Assembly: GCA_033239125.1 (NCBI GenBank)
Contig: BSWB01000004.1
Coordinates: 30,625,501-30,689,500, forward strand
DNA from: Fagopyrum homotropicum
Lineage: Eukaryota; Streptophyta; Magnoliopsida; Caryophyllales; Polygonaceae
Reading direction: 5' to 3'
Length of the DNA stretch: 64,000 nucleotides
Shown: positions 20,937 to 33,378 of the stretch, one piece after another
How the letters are laid out: each line of letters starts with the position of its first letter
Position numbering within the stretch: position 1 is the first letter of the stretch
Notes under the pieces: generated by a model
Told to the model about the DNA's origin: nothing
Database searches by the model: none
The model's input: only the letters and a program-made list of their open reading frames with translations
Translations under genes and position numbers: made by a program

Positions 20937-22387
20937 TGTAACATCCTGTTTATTGGGTGCGACTTCGATATTCATTTCTTTTTTCCTTTCCGATGGTTAT
21001 CGATATTTTTTAATATCTTAAGGAAGTTTTACGAGTATTTTAAGTCGCAAATTCAATTTTACGAGTATATATTTTACTTGGTATTTAATTATTATTGGAA
21101 TATCGTAATATTAGTTACGAGGTCGATTTTTATGTTGTAAAGTATATTCTGCGAGTTTATTCACATATATTTCCCGTATATTTATTTTTAAGGAATGTTC
21201 AAAAAAGTTATACGATCCGAAAATCCCGTTCTGGGTATTCCTAATTAGGTTTCCTTTATTTTCTCATTTTCCTTTCTTTTCATTGTTTTTACTCCTTTCT
21301 TCCATCATGTCACTCCCCTACAATGATGGTCGACCTCTCGCCATCCTTACACCCTTGCTGCTACCCTATATCGCTCAGGCTATGAGATTGCTTTCACCTC
21401 CTGACCAAGCAACCTGCAACACACCACTCCCTCACGCCTCCTTTCTCTCTACTCCCTCTCTTCACGCAGCTCACAAAACAACAATCAGATGTTCCACTCC
21501 TCTTCTCCATCTCGATAAACAGAGCAGCAGTAGTGCATCCACATCTCTCCCTTCACCTCTTCCCTCTGTTTGCACCCCTCTCCACCTCCGTCCCGCATTC
21601 GAGCCGCCGCCAAGAAGCACCGTAGAGACCTCCTGCTGCTAGAAACTGAAAACAGAGGGAGAAGGTATGCTTTTGACGCCGCATGCCCGGCTGCAAGCCG
21701 CTGCCGCCTTTGATCCGCCAGAGAGACGCCGGAGGAGAGTCTCGGTCACCTGGGCCGCCAACAGCGCCGCCAAGGGGCCCGCCAGTGCTGCTCGTGCCGC
21801 CAGCCCGTGTTCCTTCTTCCCCCTTTTCTCCCGTGGTTACCTGCGCATCCATTGCTCCGGTGAGCCCGCCGGACTGATTGCGCCACCGCCTCCACTCTGG
21901 GCCGCCAGGAATTTCGCCGGAATGGAGGAGCCCTGCCTTGCCTACCCTGCCGGAGCCACCAGAGGTCCTCGCTGTCCCCGCAGGTCCTTCGCCGCCGCCT
22001 GTTCTCTTCTCCATCCAGCAAAGTAATTAACCCTATCGGGTGTTGCTTTATTTAAGAGTAATTACAAAGTTTAGCCTATGTTTTTAATTACACTTTTTAC
22101 CCAGATTTTTGGAATGCATCAATTATTCCCCTGCTTATATATATTTGCAGTTTTGAACCCAAGTTTTGAAATGTAAGAATTATACCTCCTGCAGAAATTA
22201 TTTATATAAATGGACCCTTAATTTATATTGCAAGTTGTGACCCGGTTTTTACAAATCATTTATGCCTTGTTGGTTAATCTCGATTTATGTCCAAGGTTTT
22301 AATTACGGAATATGAACCAAGTATGAAATAGCTCACCTTTGTCCTAAAAATGTATTTTGTCGATATTAAACTCGGATTTCCATTACG

Positions 22388-22447
<60 letters not shown>

Positions 22448-23930
22448 ATATATATATATATATATATATCTATATATATATATATGTGTATATATTATGT
22501 AGCGCCCAAGTTTAGCCTTTAAAGCTAAACTTGTTTAGTTTTGGTGTTAGGTTTGGAAACGACCCCGTAAAGGCCGAACGAGTCCAAGTCGACATTCATT
22601 AATCGATATCCGTCTTTTGACGTCGTCTGAGTATCTCTTCCCTCGATCTAGTTATGTTAAATTTTAGTATCATGTTAGGTTGGATCTAGCATAACTTAGA
22701 GTGAATGCCAAGTAGTGGCCTTGAACCTTAGGTGAGTTTTGAGGATTTATGATTGTGATAAGACTTGAGGTGTTTGGTTATCTTGTGAGGTTGTTGTAAG
22801 GCTTTAAGTTATATGGTTGATCTTGTGAGCGTTTTGAGGCTCGAGGTGGAGTTGTATTATCTTGTGGCTTTTTGGAGTTTAGGTTTGGCTTATCCTAATT
22901 ACGTTGTGAGTTATGACCTTGTGAGATCGTGAGGATTAGGAGCCGTTATGCTATCATGGTTATGGGTTATGATCTTGCGAGATCATTGGGACTAGAAGTC
23001 TAAGGACTTCTATCATGTCAAAGAGATGTTGATTGTGTGCCTTGTTTTGACCAGGCGTTGAGTGCCTTCCTACGGGAAGTTGAGAGCGGTGGTTAGCGGG
23101 ATTATCTTTGGGACGAGGTAAGTCTCCGGACTTACTTAGCTCGTATTCATTGTATTAGCATTATTGTGTGTTGGGTGGTGTGTGTTTATTATTTTACTGT
23201 TTATAACAACTAAACCGGAAATAGGATTACCGACCTTTATATTATTTGGCCCAAGTGTATGATAACGGGCGGTGACATCACTGCCTGGCTCCCCGTGTGA
23301 GCTAGGGGGATCTCGGCGACTGGCCCGTGCTGGTTAGACGGTCGGAGGCATCCGACCGTTCCATTGCCGGAAGAAGGGACCGAGGCGAGTTTCGGAGGAT
23401 TCTCGTGTCACAAAAGAAGTTGAACTAGAACGGGATATGACTTAATAAATAAAGATAATAAACCGGATTTGTGTGCTTTGAGTATGTTGTGTGACTATGT
23501 TGAATTAATTGTGTTTGTGCCTTTCCCTTTAATTCTAATGCTTCGAATATTAGCTAATGGTTTTATACCGATTGTTGTAGATTGCCTTACAGGTTAGGAA
23601 AGCGGCCGAGAGATCCGGAAGAGTGGGCAGCCGGGGTTCCGTACATTTTAGGAGTGGGTTTTGGTTGGAGTCGGGTTGTGTTTTATTCTTCGTTTATTAT
23701 GTTGGTATGCCTTGTGTATGGCGTTTTGATCTTTGATGTTGATTATCGACTGAAGTCTTTTGTTGTTTTCCTTCGGGTTTCTTATCATTTGCATTAAAAG
23801 GAATTTTGATTTTGCCTTTATTTGTGCCATGTTGAAAGATCCGGTGAAATTGTTGTCAGGCTAAGGGTCGGGACCCATTGTGAGGTCCCAACCCGTAGCA
23901 TCCCGAGTCCCGCGGATTCGGGGTGTTACA
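20937..23930 (+). mobile_element. V 3' LTR
   Basis: 2994 bp, the same landmarks as the 5' LTR, with few substitutions and a longer TA run at about 22390-22485. Intron-like interval at 23118-23580. Confidence 0.93.
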
Positions 23931-24800
23931 TGCTAATGCACTTATCTCCTTTGACAGGCAACTGAGTTGCTACAGTTTACAGAGCGAGTTTGGTTTACAG
24001 AGAGTCGAGCTTTATACCAGGTAAGTCCTTTGGGCTTACTTAGCTGACTTCTAAATATGAGTATGAATGATGATAGTGGTGTGTGATTGAGATGTTAGAG
24101 TTATAGGTTGTGATAAATAATTACCGACCTATACTTGGCCTAAGAGTAACGGGCGGTGGCATTCTGCTCAGTTAGCTTGCGAGCGCTGGGGGTTTCTTTA
24201 GGGACTAGTCCATACTCGGTTTGTAGTGATGCTACCGGCGGAGGTCAGCTAGACCTACACCCAGTTGGATAAGGAACGGAGGCGAGAACTGTTAATAGCT
24301 CTCGTGCCACAACTGTAAATTGAATAAGATGAATCACTTAAATAATAGATAATAAACGGTTGAGTGCCAGCATGATGTTTGTTTAATTTTTGTTTCTGCT
24401 TGTGTTTGTGCTGTTGTCATTCTACTTATATTTGGATAGTTAGCTAACGGTTGTTATGTTGTGTAGATTTACCACAGGTTAGAGCAGATGCCGAGTGATC
24501 CGGATAGTAGTGGTCAACCGGGGTGTCGTACTTTAGGACGTTTTATAGTTTCTTCATTTGTGGGATTTTCAGTTGGACCTTGCTTCCTTTCGTTCTTTCC
24601 GTACTTTGTTATATTACGTTTTCCGGCTGTTAGTTGTTCTGGTCACATTCATACATTGTTAAGAATTATTTTATGATTTCTAGTTTTCCTTATCTGTGCC
24701 TTGTTGTAAGATCTTGTTAAGTTGTTGTCAAACTAAGGTCGGGACCCACTGTGCGGTCCTAACCAGTAACTCCCTGAGTTGTAAAATTTGGGGTGTTACA
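23931..24800 (+). mobile_element. W 3' LTR, part after V
   Basis: Starts with the duplicated TGCTA and carries the W intron-like interval (24021-24466). It ends GGGGTGTTACA at 24800, followed by target duplicate ACAAA. Confidence 0.93.
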
Positions 24801-27694
24801 ACAAATGTACTTAAAACAATTTCAAAACATAATATTTTTACTGTATGAATGTACACATGTGACAGCCTTACAAAACATATACATATACATAACATGCATG
24901 TTGTAAGGGAGACTCCCCCGTCCCCATCTAATGAGTACGTGGACCCGGCTGACCATCCGTTCCGGATCACTCTGCAACTGTCTATCTCTACAAATCTACA
25001 ACACGGATAAACCGTTAGCTAACAATCCAAAAATAAGCAAAATAAGTATAGCACAAATACAAACAAGGTAACATAAACAATTATCATGCTGGCACACAAA
25101 CCGGTTATTATCTAGTAGTTAAATGATTCACCTTATTCCATTTTACAGTTGTGGCACGAGAATCTTAAGAGTTCTCGCCTCCGTTCCTTATCCAACTGGG
25201 TGTAGGTCTAGCTTACCTCCGCCGGTAACATCACTACAAACCGAGTGTGGACTAGTCCCTAAAGAAACCCCCAGCGCCCTCAAGCTAACTGAGCAGAATG
25301 CCACCGCCCGTTTCTCTTAGGCCAAGGTATAGGTCGGTATATAAATATTACTAAAATATAACTATAAGCATCTCATTCACACACCACTACCATTATTCAT
25401 ACTCATATCTAGAAGTCAGCTAAGTAAGCCCAAAGGACTTACCTGAATTCAAACCGCCTGTTATAAAAGGCAAGTGGATCAATAATATATCCCACTTAAT
25501 TAGAAGTCTCTGACTTCTCAGATATTTAACTCTATCATCCGCTAAATTACCAAAATACCCTTATACGGATAAATGACTGTTTTACCCCTGATCCCGAAAC
25601 TTTATAAAATTCCATAACAAAGTTCCAAACTATTCTTTGGAACTCAAAACCACACTCAAGCTCTCAAAGGAAAGTTTGCTAAAGATTTAGAAGAGTTAAC
25701 TACATTCTTGACTTTCATAAAAAGTCGTCAAGGTCCGACTTTGGCTTAAGATATGAGAACCGAATAAAAATATAAAAAGTCTAACAAAAATCTCTAAGTC
25801 TTTTATGCTATGCACTCTATCCATAGTAGTCAGAGTTTCCCAAAAATACCTAATAATCACTTCTACACAAATTCTCAAAGTTAGTTCCTAAACCAGAAAT
25901 TCAGAGTTAGCCAAAAACTGAGTATTTCTTAACTGCTCAGCCTGTCCACTTTGGACCTTCATAGATCTAAACATGTTAAAAACTAAACGGTGGATTATGT
26001 TTCTAAAGTATCCAAACTTAAGCTCAAACATGACTGCACAACCCAGAAAAATTCCAGCACTCAACAAACATCCAGAAAACTGTTTAAGGTCTCAACTTCA
26101 AAAATTCATAACTCCTAAACCACTTGCTAGATTCATCCCAAATTTTTATATGTTGCACCACAATATGCCAACTATATCATATCCAAAATGCAAGTCAAAC
26201 AGAGATCAAACTCTTATTCAAAACTATCTCTCAAAACAGCAACACATGCTGTTTTTCCTAACACTCAGCACAGTTATAAAAACTGTGTGAGGAGTCAACT
26301 TTGAGACACCATAACTCTCAAACCGTAGCATGGATTCCTCTAAAATTTTAGTATGATCTACTATACTATATCAACTATAATGTGTCAGAAATTCAAGTCT
26401 AACAGAAGTGAATAACCCCTCCAAATTTATTCCACAAAACTGCATCTTAAGCAACTTCCTCGAACTCAGCATACTAAAAAAAACTGCATGAATAGCCAAC
26501 TTCGGGATACTATAACTCTCACACCGTAACTCCGATTGTTCCCAAATTTTAGTATGATATACTATGCAATACCGTCTATGACATATCCGAAAACCAGCGA
26601 CAAAGAAAGAGTCTAGCATACCTAAATCTGGTCCCAAACTTGGTTGTTCGTCGCAGTTTTAAAAGCTCCGAAAATGACTGAATTTGCACTGCTCCCCTAT
26701 GGATTTTCTGAGTATGTTTAGGAGACATAAAAGGCACCCATTAGGCATGAACTCGTAGACGGAAGTGCAAGGAAGGAAGGGGTATGATTCTTACCCGATT
26801 CTAAGACTCGAGGGAGATAGAGAAAAGGACACCAGTCGGACGAAGCACTCTTGCACGCTGGGTTGTTTCTCATGACAGAAGGGAGGAGTGTCTCTTAGCC
26901 TGCTGCAACCCACGACATAGCTGATTCAAGGCGGATTGATGTCTTTAGCGCGAAGGTCGAAAGTCCTGGCATCTGTCCTGGGTTTTCCTTGGTCAGAAGG
27001 AGGCCACGAGAAAGGAAGAGGAGAGAAGGGCGACGAGGTAAAACGTGGTTATCGATCTTCTACGAGAACTGAAGAAACGTGGCTGTCTGGAGTGTTCAAC
27101 AGAGAAGTGCGACGAGGCTGAAGTACAACGAGGCTGTCTGGAGGCTTCAGTAGAGAATGGCGACGAGGCTGCATTCCTTAGGTTCCTTGAATCTGGACAT
27201 GAGAGGGAGAGTTGTACGTGCAGCAGTTACGGGTAGAATATGCTCATTAAGGAAGGTGTGTTGAAGAAGCGTGAGGATAGGAGAGAGAGTAGGGGTTGAG
27301 GCTGATGGGAAGCGAGAGAAGCGGCCGATCGTCCTTGTTGAGGCTTCGTGGGCTTCTCCTAGTTGGTGGGCCAACATGCAAGCAAGGCAATGGGAGAGGA
27401 GTGGGCTGGATGTGCAAGGAGAGGCTGGGCTGAAACTTGTCAAGAGTTTGTCAAAAGTCTGTCATGATTTAGTCAACAGGTTGTCATGACCTTGTCAAAT
27501 ACACATAGATATAAACTAGGGTTCGTAAGTTTAAGGTTTTGTTGGAATAATCATCATTTTATGTGAGTTTAGACTTACAACAAATTATAGGATTAGTCAT
27601 GTTAGATAACACTAAATATCATGTATCCGGATCATCGGGTCGAAATTCTGTTCGACGCGGAAATAAACGGAAAAAAAAAATTCCGGATATTACA
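24801..27694 (-). mobile_element. Z: reversed X-type LTR, host of W
   Basis: Read on the minus strand it starts TGTAATATCCGG at 27694 and follows the LTR A layout: U3 arm CATAAAATGATGA near 27550, GC-rich stretch, tandem units of about 190 bp, intron-like interval (24996-25442), and CCGGGTCCACGTACTCATTAG. It continues left of W as ACAAGGCAC (4782-4790). Its own 3' terminus is missing: about 90 bp that end LTR A are absent and a palindrome sits there instead. Frames inside have no recognisable product. Confidence 0.75.
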
Positions 27695-27898
27695 CATCTT
27701 CATCGTCCAGATCTACAAGATTCGCTTACCCTTGGACCTTGAAAGAATCGGATCCGTTGTGCTCCCCTTCGTGCACGCAATGGCCAGCAACTGCCTCCTC
27801 ATGAAGACAACAACAATGGCTTCATTGGAGTTGGGACCGCCGCAGTCACCAGGGAGAGTGGGTCGTCTCGCCATCTACACGTGCTGACTAACACCCTG

Positions 27899-28160
27899 AC
27901 CAGCTGCTGCTCCTTCTATCGACCCAACCAGGAATCCGGACCGGCTGCTGCTCCTTCTGTCGACCCAACCAGGCACCCGGACGGGTTGCTGCTTCTTCTG
28001 TCGACCCAACCAGGCACCCGGACGGGCTGCTGCTTCTTCTGTCTAACCAAACAGACATCCGGACTGCTGCTACTCCCTCTGTCGACCCAAACGTGGCATC
28101 AAGGACTGGTTGCTTCTCCTTCTGGCGACCTCAAATGCAACACCAGCGGGCTGCTTCTCC
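27899..28160 (+). repeat. Minisatellite of about 45 bp in LTR A
   Basis: Variants of GCTGCTGCTCCTTCTGTCGA followed by CCCAACCAGGCACCCGGAC repeat roughly six times with growing divergence. The open frame 27881-28204 is a translation of the repeat. Confidence 0.8.
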
Positions 28161-28497
28161 TCTGTCAATCCAACATACCGCTGATACGAGGAGCCCAAAC
28201 CTGATCCGCAACAGCCTTGGGTTGTCTTTCTCATGCCTTCGAATCATAGAATCGAGTAAGATCCAACTCCATCCTTCCTTGGTCCTTCTCTTTGATCGAT
28301 TCTGAATATATATATGTTGATGTGGGTACCCTTTGTGTCATCAATCCGTCCCTAACAGCCTTGAAAGATAGCTTGAAGAGCTGAGGCGTTTTTCTGAATT
28401 TTCGGATGTGACAAACAGTCAACTTCGGGCCCAGATTTGGGTAAGTTAGACTTCTTCTTTTGGGCTAGTTTTCGGATATGTTATAGATGGTATTTCA

Positions 28498-29150
28498 AAG
28501 TAAATCATACTAAAATTTCAGAGGAATCCATGTTATGGTTTGAGAGATATGGGGTTTCAAAGTTCAGTTTTATAAATGTGCTGAGTTGAGAAAAACAGCA
28601 TGGGATGCTGTTTTGTGAGATAGTTTTGAATAGGCTTTTGATCTCTGTTAGGCTTGAATTTTTGATATGATATAGTTGACATCTTTTTGTAGATCATATT
28701 AAAATTTGGGAAGAATCGGAGTTACGGTTTGAGAGTTATTGTGTTTCAAAGTTGACGTTTTTATATATGTGCTGAGTGTTGGGGAAAACAACAAGTGATG
28801 CTGTTTTGTGAGATGATTCTGAATAAGCTCTTGATATCCGTTGGGCTTGAATTTTGGATATGATATAGTTTACATATTGTTGTAGAACATACTAAATTTG
28901 AGAGGCATCCAATGAGTGGTTTGGGATGTATGATTTTTCAAAGATTGAGTCGTAAGCAGTTTTTCTGTTGTGCTGAAATTCGGTTTTGTGAGATAGTTTT
29001 AAATAAGATTTTGATCTCCTTTCCGGCTGAATTTTGGATATATTATAGATAAGATTTTATAGTAGAACATATCAAAATTTGGGATAAATCCAGTGAGTGG
29101 TTTAGGAGTTATGATTTTTCAAAGTGTACTCAGATTTTGGCTAAGTATAG
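28498..29150 (+). repeat. LTR-internal tandem units of about 190 bp
   Basis: Each unit has CATACTAAAATTT, a GTTTTGTGAGATAGTTTTGA-like block and GGCTTGAATTTTGGATATGA. Units start near 28503, 28696, 28883 and 29066. The hybrid LTR has one more unit before 51850. Confidence 0.75.
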
Positions 29151-29653
29151 GAAACTTCAAGTGTTGTAACCAACTTTGGAATTTTTATAAAAATGATGGA
29201 TGAACAGTTTTGAGAAATTCTTGCTCCTATGGGTAGAGGGAACATCATAGATGATCTAGAGAATTGTTTCGAAATTTTTATAAGCTTTTACGAATTTTAT
29301 ATTTGAAACCGAAGTTGGACCTTTCTGATCTTCCGGAAAATAGGAAATAAGAAAAGTGACAGTTTGTAACCAAACTAAACTTTAGGACTTAGAATATGAC
29401 TTTATAGTCTCAAATAGAAGTTTAGACTTGAGTTTTGGAAATTCTGGGAGTTTCGGGACCAAGGGTAAAATAGTCATTTTACCATAAATTAGTACTGTAA
29501 TTGGTTATGTCCTATTACGATCTTCTATCTTAGAAGTCTTAGACTTCTAATTACGTGGGAGTGTGCTAATGCACTTATCTCCTTTGGCAGGCAACTGAGT
29601 TGCTACAGTTTACAGAGCGAGTTTGGTTTACAGAGAGTCGAGATTTATAACAG

Positions 29654-30100
29654 GTAAGTCCTTTGGGCTTACTTAGCTGACTTCTGAATATGAGCATGAA
29701 TGATGATAGTGGTGTGTGATTGAGATGTTTATATTTATATTTTAGTAATAATTAATTACCGACCTATACTTGGCCTAAGAGTAACGGGCGGTGGCATTCT
29801 GCTCAGTTAGCTTGAGGGCGCTGAGGGTTTCTTTAGGGACTAGTCCACACTCGGTTTGTAGTGATGCTACCAGCGGAGGTAAGCTAGACCTACACCCAGT
29901 TGGATAAGGAACGGAGGCGAGAACTCTTAAGAGTTCTCGTGCCACAACTGTAAAATTGAGTAAGATGAATCACCTAAATAATAGATAATAAACGGTTGGG
30001 TGCCAGCATGATGTTTGTTTATCATTTTTCTGCGTGTGTTTGTGCTGTTGTTATTCTACTTATATTTGGATAGTTAGCTAACGGTTTAGCCGTGTTGTAG
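29654..30100 (+). other. Putative intron in LTR A
   Basis: AACAG/GTAAGTCC at 29654, CTAAC at 30078-30082, GTGTTGTAG ending at 30100. The duplicated copy is at 53001-53447. Confidence 0.6.
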
Positions 30101-30402
30101 ATCAGTAGAGATAAACAGTTGCAGAGAGATTCGGGACGGATGGTCAGCCGGGTCCACGTACTCATTAGATGGGGACGGGGGAGTCTTCCATACGTCATGC
30201 ATGTTATGTATCTTTATATATGTTTGTAAGGCTGTCACATGTGTACCTTCATACCATTAAAAATAATATGTTTTGGAAATTGTTTTAATTACATTTGTGC
30301 CTTGTTGTAAGATCTTAGTGAAGTTGTTGTTAAACCAAGGTCGAGACCCATTGTGAGGTTCTAACCAGTAGCTCCCTGAGTTCTCAAATTTGGGGTGTTA
30401 CA

Positions 30403-30959
30403 ATGTCAGCATCAAATTAGACGAAATCAATTATTTTGAATGCAAAATATCAATTATACATAACATAACATTATTAAAGTTTTTAACTAAATGATTTATT
30501 ATATATGTTTTAAAATACTATTGCATTCAATTAAATGAATAAAAACCTAATTTTATCAATATGCTTAGATATTTTACGCAAAACCCTTTTTGGTTAGATA
30601 ACAAATTAAGATAGTTTCTTTACTTTTATCCAAAATTATGAAAACATCAAGGAAACTATACATACATCAAACCCATTTAATAAATCCTATTGTCAAATAC
30701 AATAGAATCAACAAAAATATATGAATATCCTTTTTTAAATTGATTGATCATCTCTTTATGAGGAATATGATGTATAGTAAAACACGAATAATAAAAATAA
30801 ATACATAAATTTAATCCCGTATTTGTCGAGTAGTGTAGTAGTAAAAATTAATAAATAACACACTTTATCATAAATTTTAATAATTGCATAAACATGTAAA
30901 GTGGTTGATGTTATAAGAAGAAGAAAAAATAAGAGTACTTTTTACAAAAAAGAAACATA
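30403..30959. repeat. U unit 2, right part
   Basis: Continues unit 2 from the target duplicate ATGTC. Aligns with 2602-3159. No gene seen. Confidence 0.9.
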
Positions 30960-32304
30960 AATATTATAGAATTAAGCATGTTAACAGTACAATTATACAA
31001 TAAGTATTATATTCTAAAAGTGTATCTTACCAATATTGATGATAAAAAAAACATTTTCAAAGGTTAATGACCCTAACTTTGTGCACCTTTGGAAGGAGAC
31101 TTAAGCCTCTCATTTGTTGAACCCGTTGACATGTAAAATATACTTGGTTTTCCACGAACCCTTCAACAACAATTGATCATCATAAAGGGTATATTGATTC
31201 AATATTTCTGCAAGAGAGTGTTAAAATGGTGTTCATCATCCAACATGTTCAAATTGAAGTTATTATTACAACGGGTGACTTTTTATGAATAAGACAATTT
31301 ATCAAAATTGCTCCCGCACGAGCACACTTAACTTCAGAGTTCTTTGTCCTCACTCGACCACTGAAAAGAAGAATTTTTTTTGACATGGGTAGCAATCCAT
31401 CCTTATAAGTTAACCATAAATCTCCATTCAAATGATGCAAATAACAATTTTACCAGGTGTTACCGCTTCTAACTCCAATTTAAACGTATTGGAAGATGAA
31501 TCCGTTTTTAATGTTTTTGGAGAAAATTTTGGATCAATATAATCTGTTTTGATGACCGAATAATGTTGAACGGGTATACTTGTAGAATTTATAGATTCTT
31601 TCTATCGTGATTGAAATATATTATAAGGTGTATACAAAAAACAAAAGCAATAATCATTATTGAAACTCTCAATTGATTTTACCAACCAACTAAATTAACT
31701 ATAATATTTAATAATCATATAATATCCAAGTGAATCAACCGATATATTCACTTGTGTGGGATTAATTATTCATTATCAATATTGTTAGATATTAAGTAAC
31801 ACATCAAAAGATTTATTAGTTTTTTCCATAATATTCTTTAAATCTCAAATATTTTATATAAAATATTTTTTATTCATTATTATTTACTAAGTAACTAAAT
31901 AATATATTATATTAATAACAATATATTGAATACAAAAAATAAATTTGGCCACCCTAGTTAGTTTATTGTACCATAAATATTCTTCCGAAAATCTTCATTT
32001 TTATATATATTTTAAGATTTAATATACTATGCTAAATAATACACTCAAATAAAATATTATAAAACCAAGTCATCGAATAAAAGAAAACCGATTTCACTAA
32101 TCCAATTTGTTATTTTTCAAAGAATTTTTCGATGTCAACATCAAATTAGACGAAATCAACTATTTTGAATGCAAAATATCAATTATACATAACATAACAT
32201 TATTAAAGTTTTTAACTAAATGATTTATTATATATGTTTTAAAATACTATTGCATTCAATTAAATGAATAAAAACCTAATTTTATCAATATGCTTAGATA
32301 TTTT
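30960..32304. repeat. U unit 3, left part
   Basis: Third tandem unit, including the 63-codon minus-strand frame (31249-31440). It ends in TAGATATTTT, duplicated on the far side of the Mutator-like element. Confidence 0.9.
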
Positions 32305-33064
32305 GGTAAATGTTCAGGTACGGTCACTTTATTGCGGTACGGTCGTACGGCCGTACCGCAGGGCGACACGTGTACCGATTTTTTTTTTTTTTTTTTTTTT
32401 TTTTTTCTTCTTTTCTGGAACGATTTTTTTTTTTTTTCCCGGAAACTAATGAAAATTTATTTGAACTACCATGTTATAATTTATGCACTATTATCCTATA
32501 AACTTTGAACTATTCCCATATAATCAATGAACTATTACTTTTTAATATAATCCAGAACTATTCTATTATAATTCATGAACTATCCCATAATAAGTTTTGA
32601 ACTATTACTTTCACTCCTTTATAAATTTTTGCACTTTAAACTATTCTATTATAATTCATGAACTATTCTATTATAATTCATGAACTATCCCATAATAAGT
32701 TTTGAACTATTACTTTCACTCCTTTATAAATTTTGCACTATGAATTATTCTATTATAATTCATGAACTATCCTTTTAGAAGTTATGAACTATTACTTAAT
32801 AAGTTTTGAACTATTACTTTCAATCCTTTATAAATTTTACACTATGAACTTTTCTATTATAATTCATGAACTATCCTTTTATAAGTTATGAACTATTCCA
32901 TAATAAGTTTTGAACTATTACTTTTACTCGTTTAAAAAAAAAAAAAAAACTCGTTCAGAAAAACAAAAATAGAAAATTTTTTTTTTTTTTTCCGGGACAC
33001 GTGTCGGCCGTACAGACGGCCGCACGGCCTTACCGGAATAATGGGCCTTACTTGAATAACACCC
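32305..33064. mobile_element. Mutator-like non-autonomous element (MITE)
   Basis: A 760-bp insertion with TAGATATTTT as a 10-bp target duplication (32295-32304 and 33065-33074). The ends are imperfect inverted repeats of about 73 bp, each with GACACGTGT (G-box CACGTG at 32367-32372 and 32998-33003). The left end also holds a GCGGTACGG/CCGTACCGC hairpin. Interior: long T or A tracts and repeated TTCTATTATAATTCATGAAC (32561, 32644, 32667, 32748, 32852). No transposase. TSD length and long TIRs fit Mutator better than other superfamilies. Confidence 0.8.
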
Positions 33065-33378
33065 TAGATATTTTACGCAAAACCCTTTTTGGTTAGATAA
33101 CAAATTAAGATAGTTTCTTTACTTTTATCCAAAATTATGAAAACATCAAGGAAACTATACATACATCCAACCCATTTAATAAATCCTATTGTCAAATACA
33201 ATAGAATCAACAAAAATATATGAATATCCTTTTTTAAATTGATTGATCATCTCTTTATGAGGAATAGGATGTATAGTAAAACACGAATAATAAAAATAAA
33301 TACATAAATTTAATCCCGTATTTGTCGAGTAGTGTAGTAGTAAAAATTAATAAATAACACACTTTATCATAAATTTTA
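33065..33378. repeat. U unit 3, continued
   Basis: Resumes with the second TAGATATTTT and stops at AAATTTTA where LTR B starts. In intact units AATAATTGCATAAAC follows, but that continuation is not found downstream in the window. Confidence 0.9.

Larger units (their letters stand above)
13703..23930 (+). mobile_element. V: non-autonomous gypsy-type element inside the W 3' LTR
   Basis: Complete LTR element flanked by TGCTA (13698-13702 and 23931-23935). It has two LTRs of about 2.96-2.99 kb, primer site, leader, pre-PPT hairpin and PPT, but the 4.27-kb interior holds only battered pol traces. The LTRs are very alike, so the coding decay probably preceded this insertion. It belongs with Y (shared interior landmarks) and is LARD-like in build: large LTRs with a long non-coding interior. 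Confidence 0.92.
4794..24800 (+). mobile_element. W: gypsy (Del/Tekay-like) retrotransposon, interrupted by V
   Basis: Full-length LTR retrotransposon with TG...CA LTRs, flanked by ACAAA on both sides (4789-4793 and 24801-24805). Order: 5' LTR, tRNA-Met primer site, leader, gag remnant plus protease, RT, RNase H, integrase, chromodomain-like tail, polypurine tract, 3' LTR. Without V it is about 9.8 kb. Its pol is the best preserved in the window but is broken by one frameshift and six stops, and gag is mostly absent. It lies inside the reversed LTR Z. Confidence 0.93.
27695..30402 (+). mobile_element. LTR A (X family), 3' part
   Basis: Begins directly after the start of Z and ends TTTGGGGTGTTACA at 30402, followed by target duplicate ATGTC. 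Contains a 45-bp minisatellite (27899-28160), about 190-bp units (28500-29150) and an intron-like interval (29654-30100). From about 28500 it is almost identical to 51850-53749. Confidence 0.88.

Noticed and set aside
27881..28204. 107-codon frame in LTR A
   Set aside because: Translation of a 45-bp minisatellite whose unit is a multiple of three, which keeps the frame open without function.
32264..32510. Three overlapping Phe-rich frames at the Mutator-like element (also 58468-58712)
   Set aside because: Translations of the T tract; frame length changes with tract length between copies.
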